A DNA stretch of 64,000 nt. Source: Streptomyces nigrescens. Lineage in GTDB: Bacteria > Actinomycetota > Actinomycetes > Streptomycetales > Streptomycetaceae. The notes under the pieces were generated by a model. It was given only the letters and a program-made list of their open reading frames with translations, was not told the origin of the DNA and searched no databases. Below are positions 1 through 9,650 of this stretch, one piece after another. A program made the translations under genes and the position numbers. How positions within the stretch are numbered: position 1 is the stretch's first letter; each line of letters starts with the position of its first letter. The DNA is taken from contig AP026073.1 of assembly GCA_024349765.1 (NCBI GenBank), positions 1,116,001-1,180,000 of the forward strand, in the 5' to 3' direction.

Positions 1-705
1 GACGCGCCCGACGCGGCGCGCAGCTTCGAGGCGCAGGTCATGGACTGGTCCGACGACGTGGCGTATTCGGTGCACGACGTCGAGGACGGGCTGCACGCCG
101 GGCACCTCGACCCCAACGTCCTGCTCGCCGACGCCGAGCGCGCCGAGATCTTCGCGGTCGCCGCCGAGCGCTACGCCCCGGGCGCCGGCCCCGAGGAACT
201 GGCCGCGGCACTGGACCGCCTGCTGGAGCAGGAGTGGTGGCCGCACGGCTACGACGGCAGCGCGCTCGCCCAGGCCCGCCTCAAGGACGCCACCAGCCAG
301 CTGATCGGCCGCTTCTGCCTCGCCGCGGAGGGCGCGACGCGCGCCCGGTGGGGGAGCGGCCGGCTCACCCGGTACGCCGCGGAGCTGGTGGTTCCGGCCG
401 AAACCCGGCTGGAATGCGCCGTTTTGAAAGCGGTCGCCGACCGGTACGTGATGCAGCGCCCGGACCAGGAAGCACTCCGCGCGGACCAGCGCGTGGTCAT
501 CGCCGAACTGGCCGAGGCACTGCTCGCCCGCGCCCCGGACGGCCTTGATCCGCAGTTCCGTTCGCTGTTCGAGGCGGCCCCCGACGACACCGCCCGGATG
601 CGGGCCGTCATCGACCAGATCGCGGCCTTGACGGACACGACGGCCCGCTCCCTGCACGCCCGTCTCACCCGACGGCCCGGTAACGCGCGGGGCAACCCAG
701 GGTGA
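1..705 (+). CDS. dgt: dGTPase-like triphosphohydrolase, 5' truncated by the window edge
   Basis: C-terminal part of a deoxyguanosinetriphosphate triphosphohydrolase-like protein, an HD-superfamily enzyme that converts dGTP to deoxyguanosine and triphosphate. The frame is open from base 1 and gives 234 residues ending at TGA 703-705. The visible part begins in the conserved stretch [19 protein letters not shown], which carries the last metal-binding Asp region of the family; the earlier His and HD motifs lie outside the window. Actinobacterial members are usually a little over 400 residues, so almost half is missing. The first internal ATG (base 40) is not the start, because family sequence continues upstream of it. 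Cytosolic; typically found just upstream of dnaG in actinobacteria, as here. Confidence 0.88.
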   Translation, partial: DAPDAARSFEAQVMDWSDDVAYSVHDVEDGLHAGHLDPNVLLADAERAEIFAVAAERYAPGAGPEELAAALDRLLEQEWWPHGYDGSALAQARLKDATSQLIGRFCLAAEGATRARWGSGRLTRYAAELVVPAETRLECAVLKAVADRYVMQRPDQEALRADQRVVIAELAEALLARAPDGLDPQFRSLFEAAPDDTARMRAVIDQIAALTDTTARSLHARLTRRPGNARGNPG

Positions 706-964
706 CCCTAGGGGGGAAGCCCCTCTTCCCCCCTCACCCTCCGTGCGGGACGCTCGAACCCGACCGTTTTCGAACGGCCCACACGGAGAACCCCGCCAAC
801 ACCGCACACATCTACAGGGGAAAGCACACCGGGACAGCGCATCGGGACAGCACACCCGGTCAGCACACGGGGGAAGGCACACCGGAAAAACCACACCGGG
901 GGCACATCGGGGGCGTTTACGGACGCGGACGCGGACGTACGGCACCGCAACGAGGAGGAAGCAA
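706..964 (+). other. Intergenic leader with short direct repeats
   Basis: The gap between the dGTPase and the reductase gene. It holds several imperfect copies of a GGGACAGC/CAGCACAC-like word between about 815 and 905. No gene is supported here: the reading frame that continues upstream of the reductase through this gap is rich in His, Thr and Gly and looks non-coding. Confidence 0.4.
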
Positions 965-2278
965 GTGGTCGACGCACACCAGACGTTCGTCATCGTCGGG
1001 GGTGGCCTGGCCGGGGCGAAGGCCGCGGAGACGCTCCGCTCCGAGGGCTTCACCGGCCGGGTGATCCTCATCTGTGACGAGCGCGACCACCCGTACGAGC
1101 GCCCGCCGCTCTCCAAGGGGTACCTGCTCGGCAAGGAGGAGCGCGACAGCGTCTTCATCCACGAGCCCGCCTGGTACGCCCAGGCACACATCGAGCTCCA
1201 CCTGGGCCAGCCCGCCGTCCACCTGGACCCGGCCGGCCGGACCGTCCGCCTGGGGGACGGCACCCTGATCGCCTACGACAAGCTGCTGCTGGCCACCGGC
1301 GCCGAACCGCGCCGCCTGGACATCCCCGGCACCGGCCTGGCCGGCGTGCACCACCTGCGCCGCCTCGCCCACGCCGAACGGCTCCGCGGCGTCCTGGCCT
1401 CCCTCGGCCGGGAGAGCTCGGCACCCGGAGACACAGAAGAGAGCCGAGGCGGAGCGAAGCGGAGCGGGCAACTGGTCATCGCGGGCGCCGGCTGGATCGG
1501 CCTGGAGGTCGCCGCCGCGGCCCGCTCCTACGGCGCCGAGGTCACCGTCGTCGAACCCGCGCCCACCGCCCTGCACGGCATCCTCGGCCCCGAACTCGGC
1601 GCCCTCTTCACCGACCTGCACCGCGAACACGGCGTCCGCTTCCACTTCGGCGCCCGCCTCACCGAAATCGTCGGCCAGGACGGCATGGTCCTCGCCGTCC
1701 GCACCGACGACGGCGAGGAACACCCCGCCCACGACGTGCTCGCCGCGATCGGCGCCGCCCCGCGCACCGCCCTCGCCGAACAGGCCGGCCTCGACCTCGC
1801 CGAGCCCGGTACCGGCGGCGGCATCGCCGTCGACGCGGCGCTGCGCACCTCCGACCCGTACGTCTACGCCGCCGGTGACGTCGCCGCCGCCGACCACCCC
1901 CTCCTCGACACCCGCATCCGGGTCGAGCACTGGGCCAACGCCCTCAACGGCGGCCCGGCCGCCGCCCGCGCCATGCTCGGCCAGGACATCAGCTACGACC
2001 GCGTCCCGTACTTCTTCTCCGACCAGTACGACGTCGGAATGGAGTACTCCGGCTACGCCCCGCCCGGCTCGTACGCCCAGGTCGTCTGCCGCGGCGACGT
2101 CGCCAAGCGGGAGTTCGTGGCCTTCTGGCTCGCCGCCGACGGCCGGCTGCTGGCGGGCATGAACGTCAATGTCTGGGACGTCGCCGACACCATCCAGCAA
2201 CTCATCCGCAGCGGCGCCCCGTTGGAGCCCGCAGCGCTGGCCGATCCGGATGTTCCGCTCGCCTCGCTGCTCCCGTAG
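965..2278 (+). CDS. FAD/NAD(P)-dependent oxidoreductase, ferredoxin/rubredoxin reductase type
   Basis: Predicted 437-residue flavoprotein that passes electrons from NAD(P)H through FAD to a ferredoxin-like partner. An N-terminal FAD-binding Rossmann motif (VIVGGGLAG, residues about 9-17) is followed by a second dinucleotide motif (IAGAGWIGLEVA, about 172-183) and a late FAD contact (VYAAGDVA). The C-terminal part matches the Reductase_C domain of putidaredoxin-reductase-like enzymes. I chose GTG 965 because GAGGAGG lies at 952-958 and the homologous sequence starts there; an upstream in-frame ATG would add 74 unlikely residues. A hydrophilic insert of about 20 residues (rich in Ser, Glu, Gly, Arg) sits between the two Rossmann units. 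No partner ferredoxin gene is visible nearby. Confidence 0.87.
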   Translation: MVDAHQTFVIVGGGLAGAKAAETLRSEGFTGRVILICDERDHPYERPPLSKGYLLGKEERDSVFIHEPAWYAQAHIELHLGQPAVHLDPAGRTVRLGDGTLIAYDKLLLATGAEPRRLDIPGTGLAGVHHLRRLAHAERLRGVLASLGRESSAPGDTEESRGGAKRSGQLVIAGAGWIGLEVAAAARSYGAEVTVVEPAPTALHGILGPELGALFTDLHREHGVRFHFGARLTEIVGQDGMVLAVRTDDGEEHPAHDVLAAIGAAPRTALAEQAGLDLAEPGTGGGIAVDAALRTSDPYVYAAGDVAAADHPLLDTRIRVEHWANALNGGPAAARAMLGQDISYDRVPYFFSDQYDVGMEYSGYAPPGSYAQVVCRGDVAKREFVAFWLAADGRLLAGMNVNVWDVADTIQQLIRSGAPLEPAALADPDVPLASLLP

Positions 2279-2287
2279 CGTGCGTAT

Positions 2288-3319
2288 ATGACGCAGAGCC
2301 CCAGCGGCCCCAGCGGCCACCCCCGCCCCGCCGGCCCCGGCACCGGCGCCCCGGACACCGTCACCCTCGACGACGTCCGGGACGCCGCCCGGCGGCTGGC
2401 GGGCGTGGCCCATCGCACGCCCGTCCTGCGCTCCCGCACCCTCGACGCGCTGGCCGGCACCGAGGCCCACCTCAAGTGCGAGAACTTCCAGCGCATCGGC
2501 GCCTTCAAGTTCCGCGGCGCCTACTACGCCCTCTCCCGGCTCGCCCCCGAACAGCTCGCCCGGGGAGTGGTCGCCTACTCCTCCGGCAACCACGCCCAGG
2601 CCGTCGCCCTCGCGGCCCGCGAGCTGGGCAGCCACGCCGTCATCGTGATGCCCGAGGACTCCCCGCGCTCCAAGACGGACGCCACCGCCGGCTACGGCGC
2701 CGAGATCGTCCGCTACGACCGCTACACCGGCGACCGCGCCGCCCTCGCCCAGCAGCTCGCCGAGGACCGCGGACTGGCCCTGATCCCGCCGTACGAGCAC
2801 CCGCACATCATCGCCGGCCAGGGCACCGCCGCCCTGGAACTGCTGGAGGAGACCGGTCCGCTCGACGCGCTGCTGGTGCCCGTCGGAGGCGGCGGCCTGA
2901 TGGCCGGCTCGGCCACCGCCGCCACCGCCCTCGCCCCCGGCATCCGCATGATCGGCGTCGAGCCGGAGGCCGGCGACGACACCCGGCGCTCACTGGCCGC
3001 CGGCCACCCCGTCACCATCCCCGTCCCGCGCACCATCGCCGACGGCCAGGCCGTCGACACCCCCGGCGCCCTGACCTTCGCGATCAACCGGCGCCTCATC
3101 GACTCGGTGGTCCTGGTCAGCGACGACGAGATCCGCGCGGCCATGGCGTTCGCCTTCGAACGGCTCAAGATCGTCACCGAGCCCAGCGGCGCCAGCGCCC
3201 TGGCCGCCCTCCTCACCGGCCGGGCCGGCCCGCTCCCGCCCCGCACCGGCGTGATCATCTCCGGCGGCAACATCGGCCTCGACCGGTTCCTGGCGGTGAT
3301 GGCGGGCGCCGGCGGATGA
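2288..3319 (+). CDS. ilvA: Threonine/serine dehydratase, PLP-dependent, short form
   Basis: A fold-type II PLP enzyme of 343 residues that deaminates threonine (and often serine) to the 2-oxoacid. The PLP lysine is K74 in GAFKFRGA; the substrate loop SSGNHAQ and the phosphate-binding VGGGGL (about 199-204) are present. It ends without a C-terminal ACT regulatory domain, so it matches the short catabolic or serine-racemase-like branch rather than feedback-controlled biosynthetic IlvA; the symbol is therefore approximate. The start lies 9 bases after the reductase stop with no clear Shine-Dalgarno sequence, which suggests translation by coupling. Cytosolic. Confidence 0.85.
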   Translation: MTQSPSGPSGHPRPAGPGTGAPDTVTLDDVRDAARRLAGVAHRTPVLRSRTLDALAGTEAHLKCENFQRIGAFKFRGAYYALSRLAPEQLARGVVAYSSGNHAQAVALAARELGSHAVIVMPEDSPRSKTDATAGYGAEIVRYDRYTGDRAALAQQLAEDRGLALIPPYEHPHIIAGQGTAALELLEETGPLDALLVPVGGGGLMAGSATAATALAPGIRMIGVEPEAGDDTRRSLAAGHPVTIPVPRTIADGQAVDTPGALTFAINRRLIDSVVLVSDDEIRAAMAFAFERLKIVTEPSGASALAALLTGRAGPLPPRTGVIISGGNIGLDRFLAVMAGAGG

Positions 3320-3463
3320 GGGCCTTCCGCGCGGACCCGGCCGGGCCCGACCTGACCTGGCCGGCCCGACCCGGCAGGGATGACCTGGGCCGATGCCCGC
3401 CACCGCGCGCCCGGGCCGCCCGGCCCCGACGCGCACCCGGCCGGGACTGTCCGACCCCGGCCG

Positions 3464-3469
3464 TAGAAT
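3464..3469 (+). promoter_or_regulatory. -10 element of a probable leaderless dnaG promoter
   Basis: TAGAAT ends exactly 7 bases before the dnaG GTG, where transcription would be expected to begin on the start codon itself. There is no Shine-Dalgarno sequence upstream of the GTG. No good -35 hexamer is visible. Leaderless mRNAs are common in Streptomyces. Confidence 0.5.
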
Positions 3470-3475
3470 TCACGC

Positions 3476-5398
3476 GTGGCAGGCAGGATCAACGATGACG
3501 ATGTGAAGGCGGTACGGGACGCGGTCCCGATCGACGCCGTCGTGTCCGAGTACCTCCAGCTCCGCAACGCCGGCGGCGGCAACCTCAAGGGCCTCTGCCC
3601 CTTCCACGACGAGAAGTCCCCGTCCTTCCACGTCAGCCCCGCCAAGGGCCTGTACCACTGCTTCGGCTGCCAGGAGGGCGGCGACACCGTCGACTTCATC
3701 ATGAAGATCGACCACCTCTCCTTCGCCGAGACCATCGAGCGCCTCGCCTCCCAGGCCGGCATCACCCTGCGCTACGAAGAGGGCGGCTACACCCCCGGCC
3801 GCCAGCAGGGCGAGCGCACCCGCCTGGTGGAGGCCCACAAGGCCGCCGCCCAGTTCTACGTCGAACAGCTCGACAGCCCCGAGGCCGAGATCGGCCGCCG
3901 GTTCCTCGCCGAGCGCGGCTTCGACCAGGCCGCCGCCCAGCACTTCGGCGTCGGCTACAGCCCGGCCGGCTGGGACCACCTCACCCGCTTCCTGCGCGGC
4001 CGCGGCTTCAGCGACAAGGAGCTGATCGTCTCCGGCCTCTCCCAGGACAGCCGCAGCGGCAAGCCCATCGACCGCTTCCGCGGCCGCCTGATGTGGCCGA
4101 TCCGCGACATCGCCGGCGAGGTCGTCGGCTTCGGCGCCCGCAAGCTCCGCGACGACGACAACGGCCCCAAGTACCTCAACACCCCCGAGACCCCCCTCTA
4201 CCGCAAGTCCCAGGTCCTCTACGGCATCGACCTCGCCAAGAAGGAGATCGCCAAGGGCAACCGCGCCGTGGTCGTCGAGGGCTACACCGACGTCATGGCC
4301 TGCCACCTGGCCGGCGTCACCACCGCCATCGCCACCTGCGGCACGTCCTTCGGCGAGGGCCACATCAAGATCCTCCGCCGGCTGCTGATGGACAACTCCG
4401 GCTCCGAGGTCGTCTTCACCTTCGACGGCGACGCCGCGGGCCAGAAGGCCGCCCTGCGTGCCTTCGAGGACGACCAGAAGTTCGCCGCGCAGACCTCCAT
4501 CGCCATCACCCCCGGCGGCATGGACCCCTGCGACCTGCGGCTCAACAAGGGCGACGACGCCGTCGCCGACCTCGTCGAGTCCCGTACGCCGCTCTTCGAG
4601 TTCGCGCTGCGGCACGTCGTGTCCCGGCACAACCTCGACACCGCCGTCGGCCGGGCCGCCGCGCTCGACGAGGCAGCGCCCATCGTCGCCCACATCAAGA
4701 ACAGCTCCATCCAGCACGAGAGCGCCGTCCAGCTCGCCGGCATGCTCGGCATCCTGGACACCCAGTTCGTGGTCAAGCGGGTCGCCCAGCTCGCCCGCTG
4801 GGCCCGCGATCGCGGCCGCGACGGCACCGGCCCCGACCAGGGCCGCCGGCCCCGCCCCGGCGCCGCCCCGGCCGCCGCCGAGCCGCCGCACCCGGCCGTC
4901 CCGCGCGGCCCGGCCCTCAACCTCCGCAGCCCCGCCCACCGCGTCGAACGCGAACTCCTCAAGCTCGCCCTGCAGCGCCCCGACCTGGTCTCCCCGGCCT
5001 TCGACGCCTACGGCGCCGACGAGTTCACCGCGCCGCCCTACGCCGTGGTCCGCCAGTGCATCGAGGAGGCCGGCGGCGCCACGGCCGGCGCCGCCGACAA
5101 CGGCTACGTCGCCCGGGTGCGCGAGGCCGCCCCCGACGACACCGTCCGCGCGATGGTCACCGAGCTCACCGTCGAGCCCCTGCACACCCGCCGCGACCCC
5201 GACGAGGCCTACGCCGGCGTCCAGTTGGTCGCGGTCCGCCTCGCCGCCGTCAACCAACGCGTCACCGAAATCCGCGGCACCCTCCAGCGCCTCGGCCCCC
5301 GCGCCGACCCCGACCACCTGGCCGCCGTCCAGAACGAACTCTGGGTCCTCCAGCAATACGGCCAATCCCTCCGCGAACGCGGCTACGCGGCACTGTAG
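3476..5398 (+). CDS. dnaG: DNA primase DnaG
   Basis: Synthesises RNA primers at the replication fork. The 640-residue length is normal for actinobacteria. A CHC2 zinc finger uses C41, H44, C62 and C65 (CPFH and CFGC). The catalytic core follows, with the TOPRIM glutamate in VVVEGYTDVMA and the metal-binding FDGDAAGQKA. A Pro/Ala/Arg-rich linker at about 450-480 precedes a helical C-terminal domain expected to bind DnaB. GTG 3476 is the start: the protein begins at the usual place for the family, and a -10 hexamer 7 bases upstream points to leaderless translation. It lies between a dGTPase-type gene and a primary-type sigma factor, a common actinobacterial order. Confidence 0.96.
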   Translation: MAGRINDDDVKAVRDAVPIDAVVSEYLQLRNAGGGNLKGLCPFHDEKSPSFHVSPAKGLYHCFGCQEGGDTVDFIMKIDHLSFAETIERLASQAGITLRYEEGGYTPGRQQGERTRLVEAHKAAAQFYVEQLDSPEAEIGRRFLAERGFDQAAAQHFGVGYSPAGWDHLTRFLRGRGFSDKELIVSGLSQDSRSGKPIDRFRGRLMWPIRDIAGEVVGFGARKLRDDDNGPKYLNTPETPLYRKSQVLYGIDLAKKEIAKGNRAVVVEGYTDVMACHLAGVTTAIATCGTSFGEGHIKILRRLLMDNSGSEVVFTFDGDAAGQKAALRAFEDDQKFAAQTSIAITPGGMDPCDLRLNKGDDAVADLVESRTPLFEFALRHVVSRHNLDTAVGRAAALDEAAPIVAHIKNSSIQHESAVQLAGMLGILDTQFVVKRVAQLARWARDRGRDGTGPDQGRRPRPGAAPAAAEPPHPAVPRGPALNLRSPAHRVERELLKLALQRPDLVSPAFDAYGADEFTAPPYAVVRQCIEEAGGATAGAADNGYVARVREAAPDDTVRAMVTELTVEPLHTRRDPDEAYAGVQLVAVRLAAVNQRVTEIRGTLQRLGPRADPDHLAAVQNELWVLQQYGQSLRERGYAAL

Positions 5399-5873
5399 GA
5401 GGCGGCTGGGAGGCTGCCGCGGCCAGGCGGTTGACGCGCGGCTAGGCGGCTGACGCGCGGCCGGGCGGTTGACGCGCCTACGCACTGCGCGGCTGCGAGG
5501 CTCCGTGCCCCTGGGCGACCGCGGCTCCGTGCCTGCGAGGCTCCGTGCCTGCGCGACCGCGGCTCCTCAACTCCGCGCGGCCGTGCCGGAATACCTCACC
5601 ACCCCGCCACGTTGTGGCCCCGCAGGGGGCCCTCGCGACCCCTACGGGAGGCGTTCGACCGCCCCCTAGACTAGCTAGGGCCCCCGCCCCCCACCGCGTC
5701 CCCGACCGCGACCCCCAACACCCCCCCGCCACCCCGACGCCCTCCCCGCCACCCCGACGCCCTCCCCGCCACCCCGTAACACCCCGCGGTAGCCGTCCGG
5801 TCACGGACCGGACTCAAAAAGTGGTCGCACGCCCCTCGTGGCGGGAGTGTGTCGTACTCCACACTGAGGAGCG
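5399..5873. repeat. Gene-free spacer with low-complexity direct repeats
   Basis: A 475-base spacer between dnaG and the sigma factor gene. It contains repeats of GGCGGCTGACGCGCGGC (about 5425-5475), of GAGGCTCCGTGCCTGCG (about 5500-5560), and at 5721-5777 three near-perfect 21-22-base units built on CCGCCACCCCGACGCCCTCC. I see no coding sequence and no RNA gene. The repeats look like replication-slippage products of the chromosome rather than a CRISPR array, since units and spacers are not of constant length. Confidence 0.6.
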
Positions 5874-7340
5874 GTGCCTGAGTCCTCGGAGCGCGGCGGG
5901 TCCGGTCGTATGCCACCGGAAACCCCCGCGGAACCGCTCTTGACGTACGGGACGGACGGCGGCTCGGCCGCAACCGTACCCGGCCTTTCTGCCGCCACAG
6001 CAGCGATCACCCTGGAGGTCGCCCCCGTGCAGACCCAGACCCTCGCCGACGCGCCGGCCGCCGCCCCGCAGCTCCCGCCACCCGTCGCGCCACCAGCCGC
6101 GGAGCCGGTCGCCGGGCCGCTGCTCGATCCGTCCGACGAGCCCCTCACGGTCCCGCAGCAGGCCGAACCCCCGGCCGCCGAAATGCTCCTGACCCTCGCC
6201 CCGGACGTCCTCGGCCCCGGCCCCGCCCCCGACCCGGAGCACGGACCGGCCCTCCCCACCGGGCGGGCAGCAGACGTAGAAACAGGCGCAGAAACAGACG
6301 CAGGAGCGGCAGCGGAAACCGACCAGGCAGCGGAAACCGACCCGGAAGCAGAAGCGGAAGCCGCACCGGAACCCGAGTCGGAGCCCGAGCCCGAGCCCGG
6401 CCCCGCGCCCCGTGCCGACACCAGCAGCGGCCCCTCCTCCGACCTCTTCCGTCAGTACCTCCGCGAGATCGGCCGGATCCCGCTGCTCACCGCCGCCGAG
6501 GAGGTCGAACTCGCCCGCCGCGTCGAGGCCGGCCTGTTCGCCGAGGAGAAGCTCACCAACACCCCCGACCTGTCCTCCCAACTCGCCTACGACCTCGACC
6601 AGTTGGTGGTCCTCGGCCGGATGGCCAAACGCCGGCTCATCGAGGCCAACCTCCGCCTGGTGGTCTCCGTCGCCAAGCGCTACGTCGGCCGCGGCCTGAC
6701 CATGCTCGACCTCGTCCAGGAGGGCAACCTCGGGCTGATCCGCGCCGTCGAGAAGTTCGACTACGCCCGCGGCTACAAGTTCTCCACCTACGCCACCTGG
6801 TGGATCCGCCAGGCGATGTCCCGCGCCCTCGCCGACCAGGCCAGAACCATCCGCGTCCCGGTCCACGTCGTCGAGCTGATCAACCGCGTGGTGCGGGTCC
6901 AGCGCCGGATGCTCCAGGAACGCGGCTACGAACCGACGCCCGAGGAGGTCGCCGCCCACCTCGACCTGACCGGGGAACGCGTCAGCGAGGTGCTCCGGCT
7001 GGCCCAGGAACCGGTCTCGCTGCACGCCCCGGTCGGCGAGGAGGAGGACGTCGCGCTCGGCGACCTCATCGAGGACGGCGACGCCGCCTCACCCGTCGAG
7101 TCCGCCGCGTTCCTGCTGCTCCGAGAGCACCTCGACGCGGTCCTCTCCACCCTCGGCGAACGCGAACGCAAGGTCGTCCAGCTCCGCTACGGCCTGGCCG
7201 ACGGCCGCCCCCGCACGCTGGAGGAGATCGGCCGGATCTTCGGCGTCACCCGCGAACGGATACGGCAGATCGAGTCCAAGACCCTCAACAAACTCCGCGA
7301 CCACGCCTTCGCCGACCAGCTCCGCGGCTACCTGGACTGA
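5874..7340 (+). CDS. Primary-type sigma-70 factor (Hrd/RpoD family)
   Basis: Directs RNA polymerase to promoters. After an acidic, low-complexity N-terminal extension of about 180 residues (runs of Glu, Pro and Ala) come region 1.2 ([13 protein letters not shown], about 183), region 2 ([17 protein letters not shown], about 258, and [18 protein letters not shown], about 304, for the -10 element), region 3, and a region 4 helix-turn-helix ([20 protein letters not shown], about 447). The C-terminus ([13 protein letters not shown]) differs from the usual HrdB ending, so this may be an HrdA/C/D-type paralogue; I give no symbol. The start is uncertain: GTG 5874 sits only 2 bases after GAGGAG, and ATG 5910 is an alternative. 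Confidence 0.88.
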   Translation: MPESSERGGSGRMPPETPAEPLLTYGTDGGSAATVPGLSAATAAITLEVAPVQTQTLADAPAAAPQLPPPVAPPAAEPVAGPLLDPSDEPLTVPQQAEPPAAEMLLTLAPDVLGPGPAPDPEHGPALPTGRAADVETGAETDAGAAAETDQAAETDPEAEAEAAPEPESEPEPEPGPAPRADTSSGPSSDLFRQYLREIGRIPLLTAAEEVELARRVEAGLFAEEKLTNTPDLSSQLAYDLDQLVVLGRMAKRRLIEANLRLVVSVAKRYVGRGLTMLDLVQEGNLGLIRAVEKFDYARGYKFSTYATWWIRQAMSRALADQARTIRVPVHVVELINRVVRVQRRMLQERGYEPTPEEVAAHLDLTGERVSEVLRLAQEPVSLHAPVGEEEDVALGDLIEDGDAASPVESAAFLLLREHLDAVLSTLGERERKVVQLRYGLADGRPRTLEEIGRIFGVTRERIRQIESKTLNKLRDHAFADQLRGYLD

Positions 7341-7465
7341 GCCACACCCGACGGAGCCACACCCGACGGAGCCACCCCGACCGCGCACGGCCCCGGACCG
7401 GCACCACCACGGTGCGCCCGCGGCCCGCGCGCCGGTACGGCCCGCGCGCCGCGCACGCCTCCCGC
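7341..7465. other. Convergent spacer with short tandem repeat
   Basis: Space between the convergent sigma factor and sugar kinase genes. It starts with three copies of GGAGCCACACCCGAC or close variants (7339-7381) and is otherwise very GC-rich. A shared transcription end is expected here, but I cannot point to one clean hairpin. Confidence 0.4.
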
Positions 7466-8947
7466 TCACCCCTCCCGCTGGAACGCCCCCGGATGGGCCT
7501 CGTCCCGTACCGCCGCGTACTGCTGACGCACGGCCTGGCCGACCGGCAGTTCCTCGCCCGGTTCGAAGACCTGGCTCGCGGCGGCCGGCCACTGCGGCGG
7601 ATCGATCCAGGCGGACCCGCCGCCCGGCGCGGCCGGTGCCCCGGCGGCCGGCGTGAGCGTGCCGTGCGCCACCCCCCACGCCCAGGCCGCCTGCCGCGCC
7701 GCGCCCAGCGCCGCGTACTCGGCCGGCTGCGGCACCACGACCTGCACCCCGAACAGTGCCGGCGCGACCGTCTGCACCGCCGCCAGCTCCGCCGCCGCAC
7801 CCAGCAGGAACACCCGGCGCACCGCCACGCCCCGCCCGCGCAGCACGTCCAGCGCGTCGGCGAGCCCGCAGAGCATGCCCTCGACGGCGGCCCGCGCCAG
7901 ATGCTCCGGCTTCATCGACTCGCGCCGCATCCCGTGCAACGACCCGGCGGTGTGCGGCAGATGAGGCGTCCGCTCGCCCTCCAGATAGGGCAGCAGCACC
8001 ATGCCGTACGCACCGGGCGACGACTTCAGCGCCAGGTCGGACAGGCCCTGGAGGTCCGTCCCCAGCATCTCCGCGGCGCCCCGCAGCACCCGCACCGCGT
8101 TGCTGGTGTGCACCACCGGCAGATGCCGTCCGGTGGCGTCGGCGAACGAGGTGATCGTGCCACTCGGGTCGACCAGCGCCTCGTGATGGATGCCGAACAC
8201 CGACCCCGAGGCGCCCAGCGACATCACGGCGTCGCCCTCGCCGACGCCCAGTCCGAACGCGGCCGCCATGGTCTCGCCCGTACCGGCCGAGATCAGCAGC
8301 CCCTCCGGGGTGAACCCGGCGGTCCCGGACGGACCCAGCACCTCCGGCAGCCGCACCTGATGGCCCAGCGACAGCTCGACCAGATCCGGCCGGTACGAGG
8401 CGGTCTCCGCCGACCAGTACCCGGTGCCCGAGGCCGCGCCCCGGTCCGTGGTCCGCCGCGCCGGCCGCCCCAGCAGCTGCCACACCAGCCAGTCGTGCGG
8501 CTGCATGACCTCCGTGATCCGGGCCGCGTGCTCCGGCTCGCTACGCGCCAGCCAGCGCAGCTTGGTCACCGGGTGCGCGGCCTGCGGCACCGCCCCGACG
8601 GCCTGCGCCCAGGCGGTGCGGCCGCCCAGCGAGTCCAGCAGGTCGGCCGCGGCGCTCTGGGCCCGCTTGTCGTTGCCGACCAGCGCCGGCCGGACGAGGT
8701 TGCCGTCGGCGTCCAGCGGCAGCAGCCCGTGCTGCTGCGCCGCGACCCCGATGGCCTGCACGCCCTCCAGCAGCCCGTTCCCCGCCGCCTCCCCGAGTGA
8801 CATCAGCCACGCCTGCGGGTCGACGTCCGGTCCCTTCTCGACCGGGTGCGGGGCATACCCCTGCCTGATGACGGCGCCCGTGTCCGCGTCGCAGACGACG
8901 ATCCGTGTGCTCTCGGACGAACTGTCCAATCCGGCGACTATCCCCAT
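7466..8947 (-). CDS. FGGY-family carbohydrate kinase (xylulokinase/gluconokinase type)
   Basis: A 493-residue sugar kinase. The N-terminus MGIVAGLDSSSESTRIVVCD is the first phosphate-binding segment of the actin-like ATPase fold. Asp in YWSAETASYRPDLVE-type context and the glycine-rich ISAGTGETMAAAFGLG segment fit the second half of the FGGY family, and LLGAAAELAAVQ near residue 380 fits the adenine-binding loop. It most resembles xylulose or gluconate kinases, but substrate cannot be read from sequence alone. It is read toward the sigma factor and stands alone, with no transporter or isomerase next to it. ATG 8947 gives the expected N-terminus. Confidence 0.85.
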   Translation of the reverse strand: MGIVAGLDSSSESTRIVVCDADTGAVIRQGYAPHPVEKGPDVDPQAWLMSLGEAAGNGLLEGVQAIGVAAQQHGLLPLDADGNLVRPALVGNDKRAQSAAADLLDSLGGRTAWAQAVGAVPQAAHPVTKLRWLARSEPEHAARITEVMQPHDWLVWQLLGRPARRTTDRGAASGTGYWSAETASYRPDLVELSLGHQVRLPEVLGPSGTAGFTPEGLLISAGTGETMAAAFGLGVGEGDAVMSLGASGSVFGIHHEALVDPSGTITSFADATGRHLPVVHTSNAVRVLRGAAEMLGTDLQGLSDLALKSSPGAYGMVLLPYLEGERTPHLPHTAGSLHGMRRESMKPEHLARAAVEGMLCGLADALDVLRGRGVAVRRVFLLGAAAELAAVQTVAPALFGVQVVVPQPAEYAALGAARQAAWAWGVAHGTLTPAAGAPAAPGGGSAWIDPPQWPAAASQVFEPGEELPVGQAVRQQYAAVRDEAHPGAFQREG

Positions 8948-9052
8948 GGCCCCAGATGATGCCCCATGGGACGCATAGGGAAAGAGTCAGGGTTTGCCCC
9001 CGGCGACCGCCGCCCGCCGTCCGCCTCGGATGCCGCCGGGCCCGCCCCTATT

Positions 9053-9352
9053 TCAGGTGTTGCTGGTTCCCCACTCGTCCTCGTCGGCGGAACGCTGCTC
9101 CCGCAGGGAGCGCACCCGGTCGCTCACGGACGCCGGAAGCCGGTCCTCGACCTTGGCCGAGACCTTCCCGAACGCCTTGGCCGCCGCGTCCCGCCCGGTC
9201 AGCGCCACCGACTCGGCGCTGTTACGGACGGCCGGGTTCTGTGTGACCCGCTGGGCGGCCTTGCGGAGCTGCTCGTACCGTTCCCGGCCGGCCCGTGCGC
9301 CGAGCACGTACCCCGTGGCCAGTCCCGCGATGAAAGTGAGCCGGTAGCGCAT
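9053..9352 (-). CDS. YtxH-like small membrane-associated protein
   Basis: A 99-residue protein with one hydrophobic N-terminal segment (LTFIAGLATGYVLGARAG, residues 5-22) followed by a basic and then mixed-charge helical tail ending in DEDEWGTSNT. The segment with small residues and the following RERYEQLRK are typical of YtxH-type proteins found across Streptomyces. The role is unknown; such proteins are expected at the membrane with the tail in the cytoplasm. ATG 9352 is preceded on its strand by GGAAAGGTGGAGCG, a good ribosome-binding site. Confidence 0.7.
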   Translation of the reverse strand: MRYRLTFIAGLATGYVLGARAGRERYEQLRKAAQRVTQNPAVRNSAESVALTGRDAAAKAFGKVSAKVEDRLPASVSDRVRSLREQRSADEDEWGTSNT

Positions 9353-9572
9353 CGCTCCACCTTTCCCTGTGTTCGGTCCCGTCCGATGCCGGTACGCACC
9401 GGGATGCCGGGCTGTGCCGCGCGCCTACCCTCCGGGGCCGGAGATCACCCGAGGTGACCTGAGGCGATACCGATTGGCGGAGCACCCCCCTGCTTGCGCT
9501 AATGTATGTGTCGCAGCGAGCGCCCGCCGTCCGGAGGCCCGGACAGCGACGCATTCGAGGCACACGGAGCAA

Positions 9573-9645
9573 TCCCCTGTAGCTCAATTGGCAGAGCAGC
9601 CGGCTGTTAACCGGCAGGTTACTGGTTCGAGTCCAGTCGGGGGAG
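9573..9645 (+). tRNA. tRNA-Asn (GTT)
   Basis: A 73-base tRNA. The acceptor stem TCCCCTG pairs with CGGGGGA (with a G-U at position 6), the D arm carries AGCTCAATTGGCAGAGC, the anticodon stem GCCGG/CCGGC encloses CTGTTAA with anticodon GTT, and the T arm carries GGTTCGAGTCC. The discriminator is G 9645. CCA is not encoded. Confidence 0.96.
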
Positions 9646-9650
9646 CTCAA

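Noticed and set aside
917-2806. Reverse-strand open frame of about 630 codons opposite the reductase and dehydratase genes
   Set aside because: Both forward genes have clear family motifs; the antisense product is low-complexity.
3470-5485. Long reverse-strand open frame (over 600 codons) opposite dnaG
   Set aside because: It mirrors the dnaG coding frame; its predicted protein is a low-complexity Ala/Gly/Val/Asp mix typical of the antisense of high-GC genes.
5721-5777. CRISPR-like tandem repeats before the sigma factor gene
   Set aside because: Units run directly into one another without unique spacers, and no cas genes are near.
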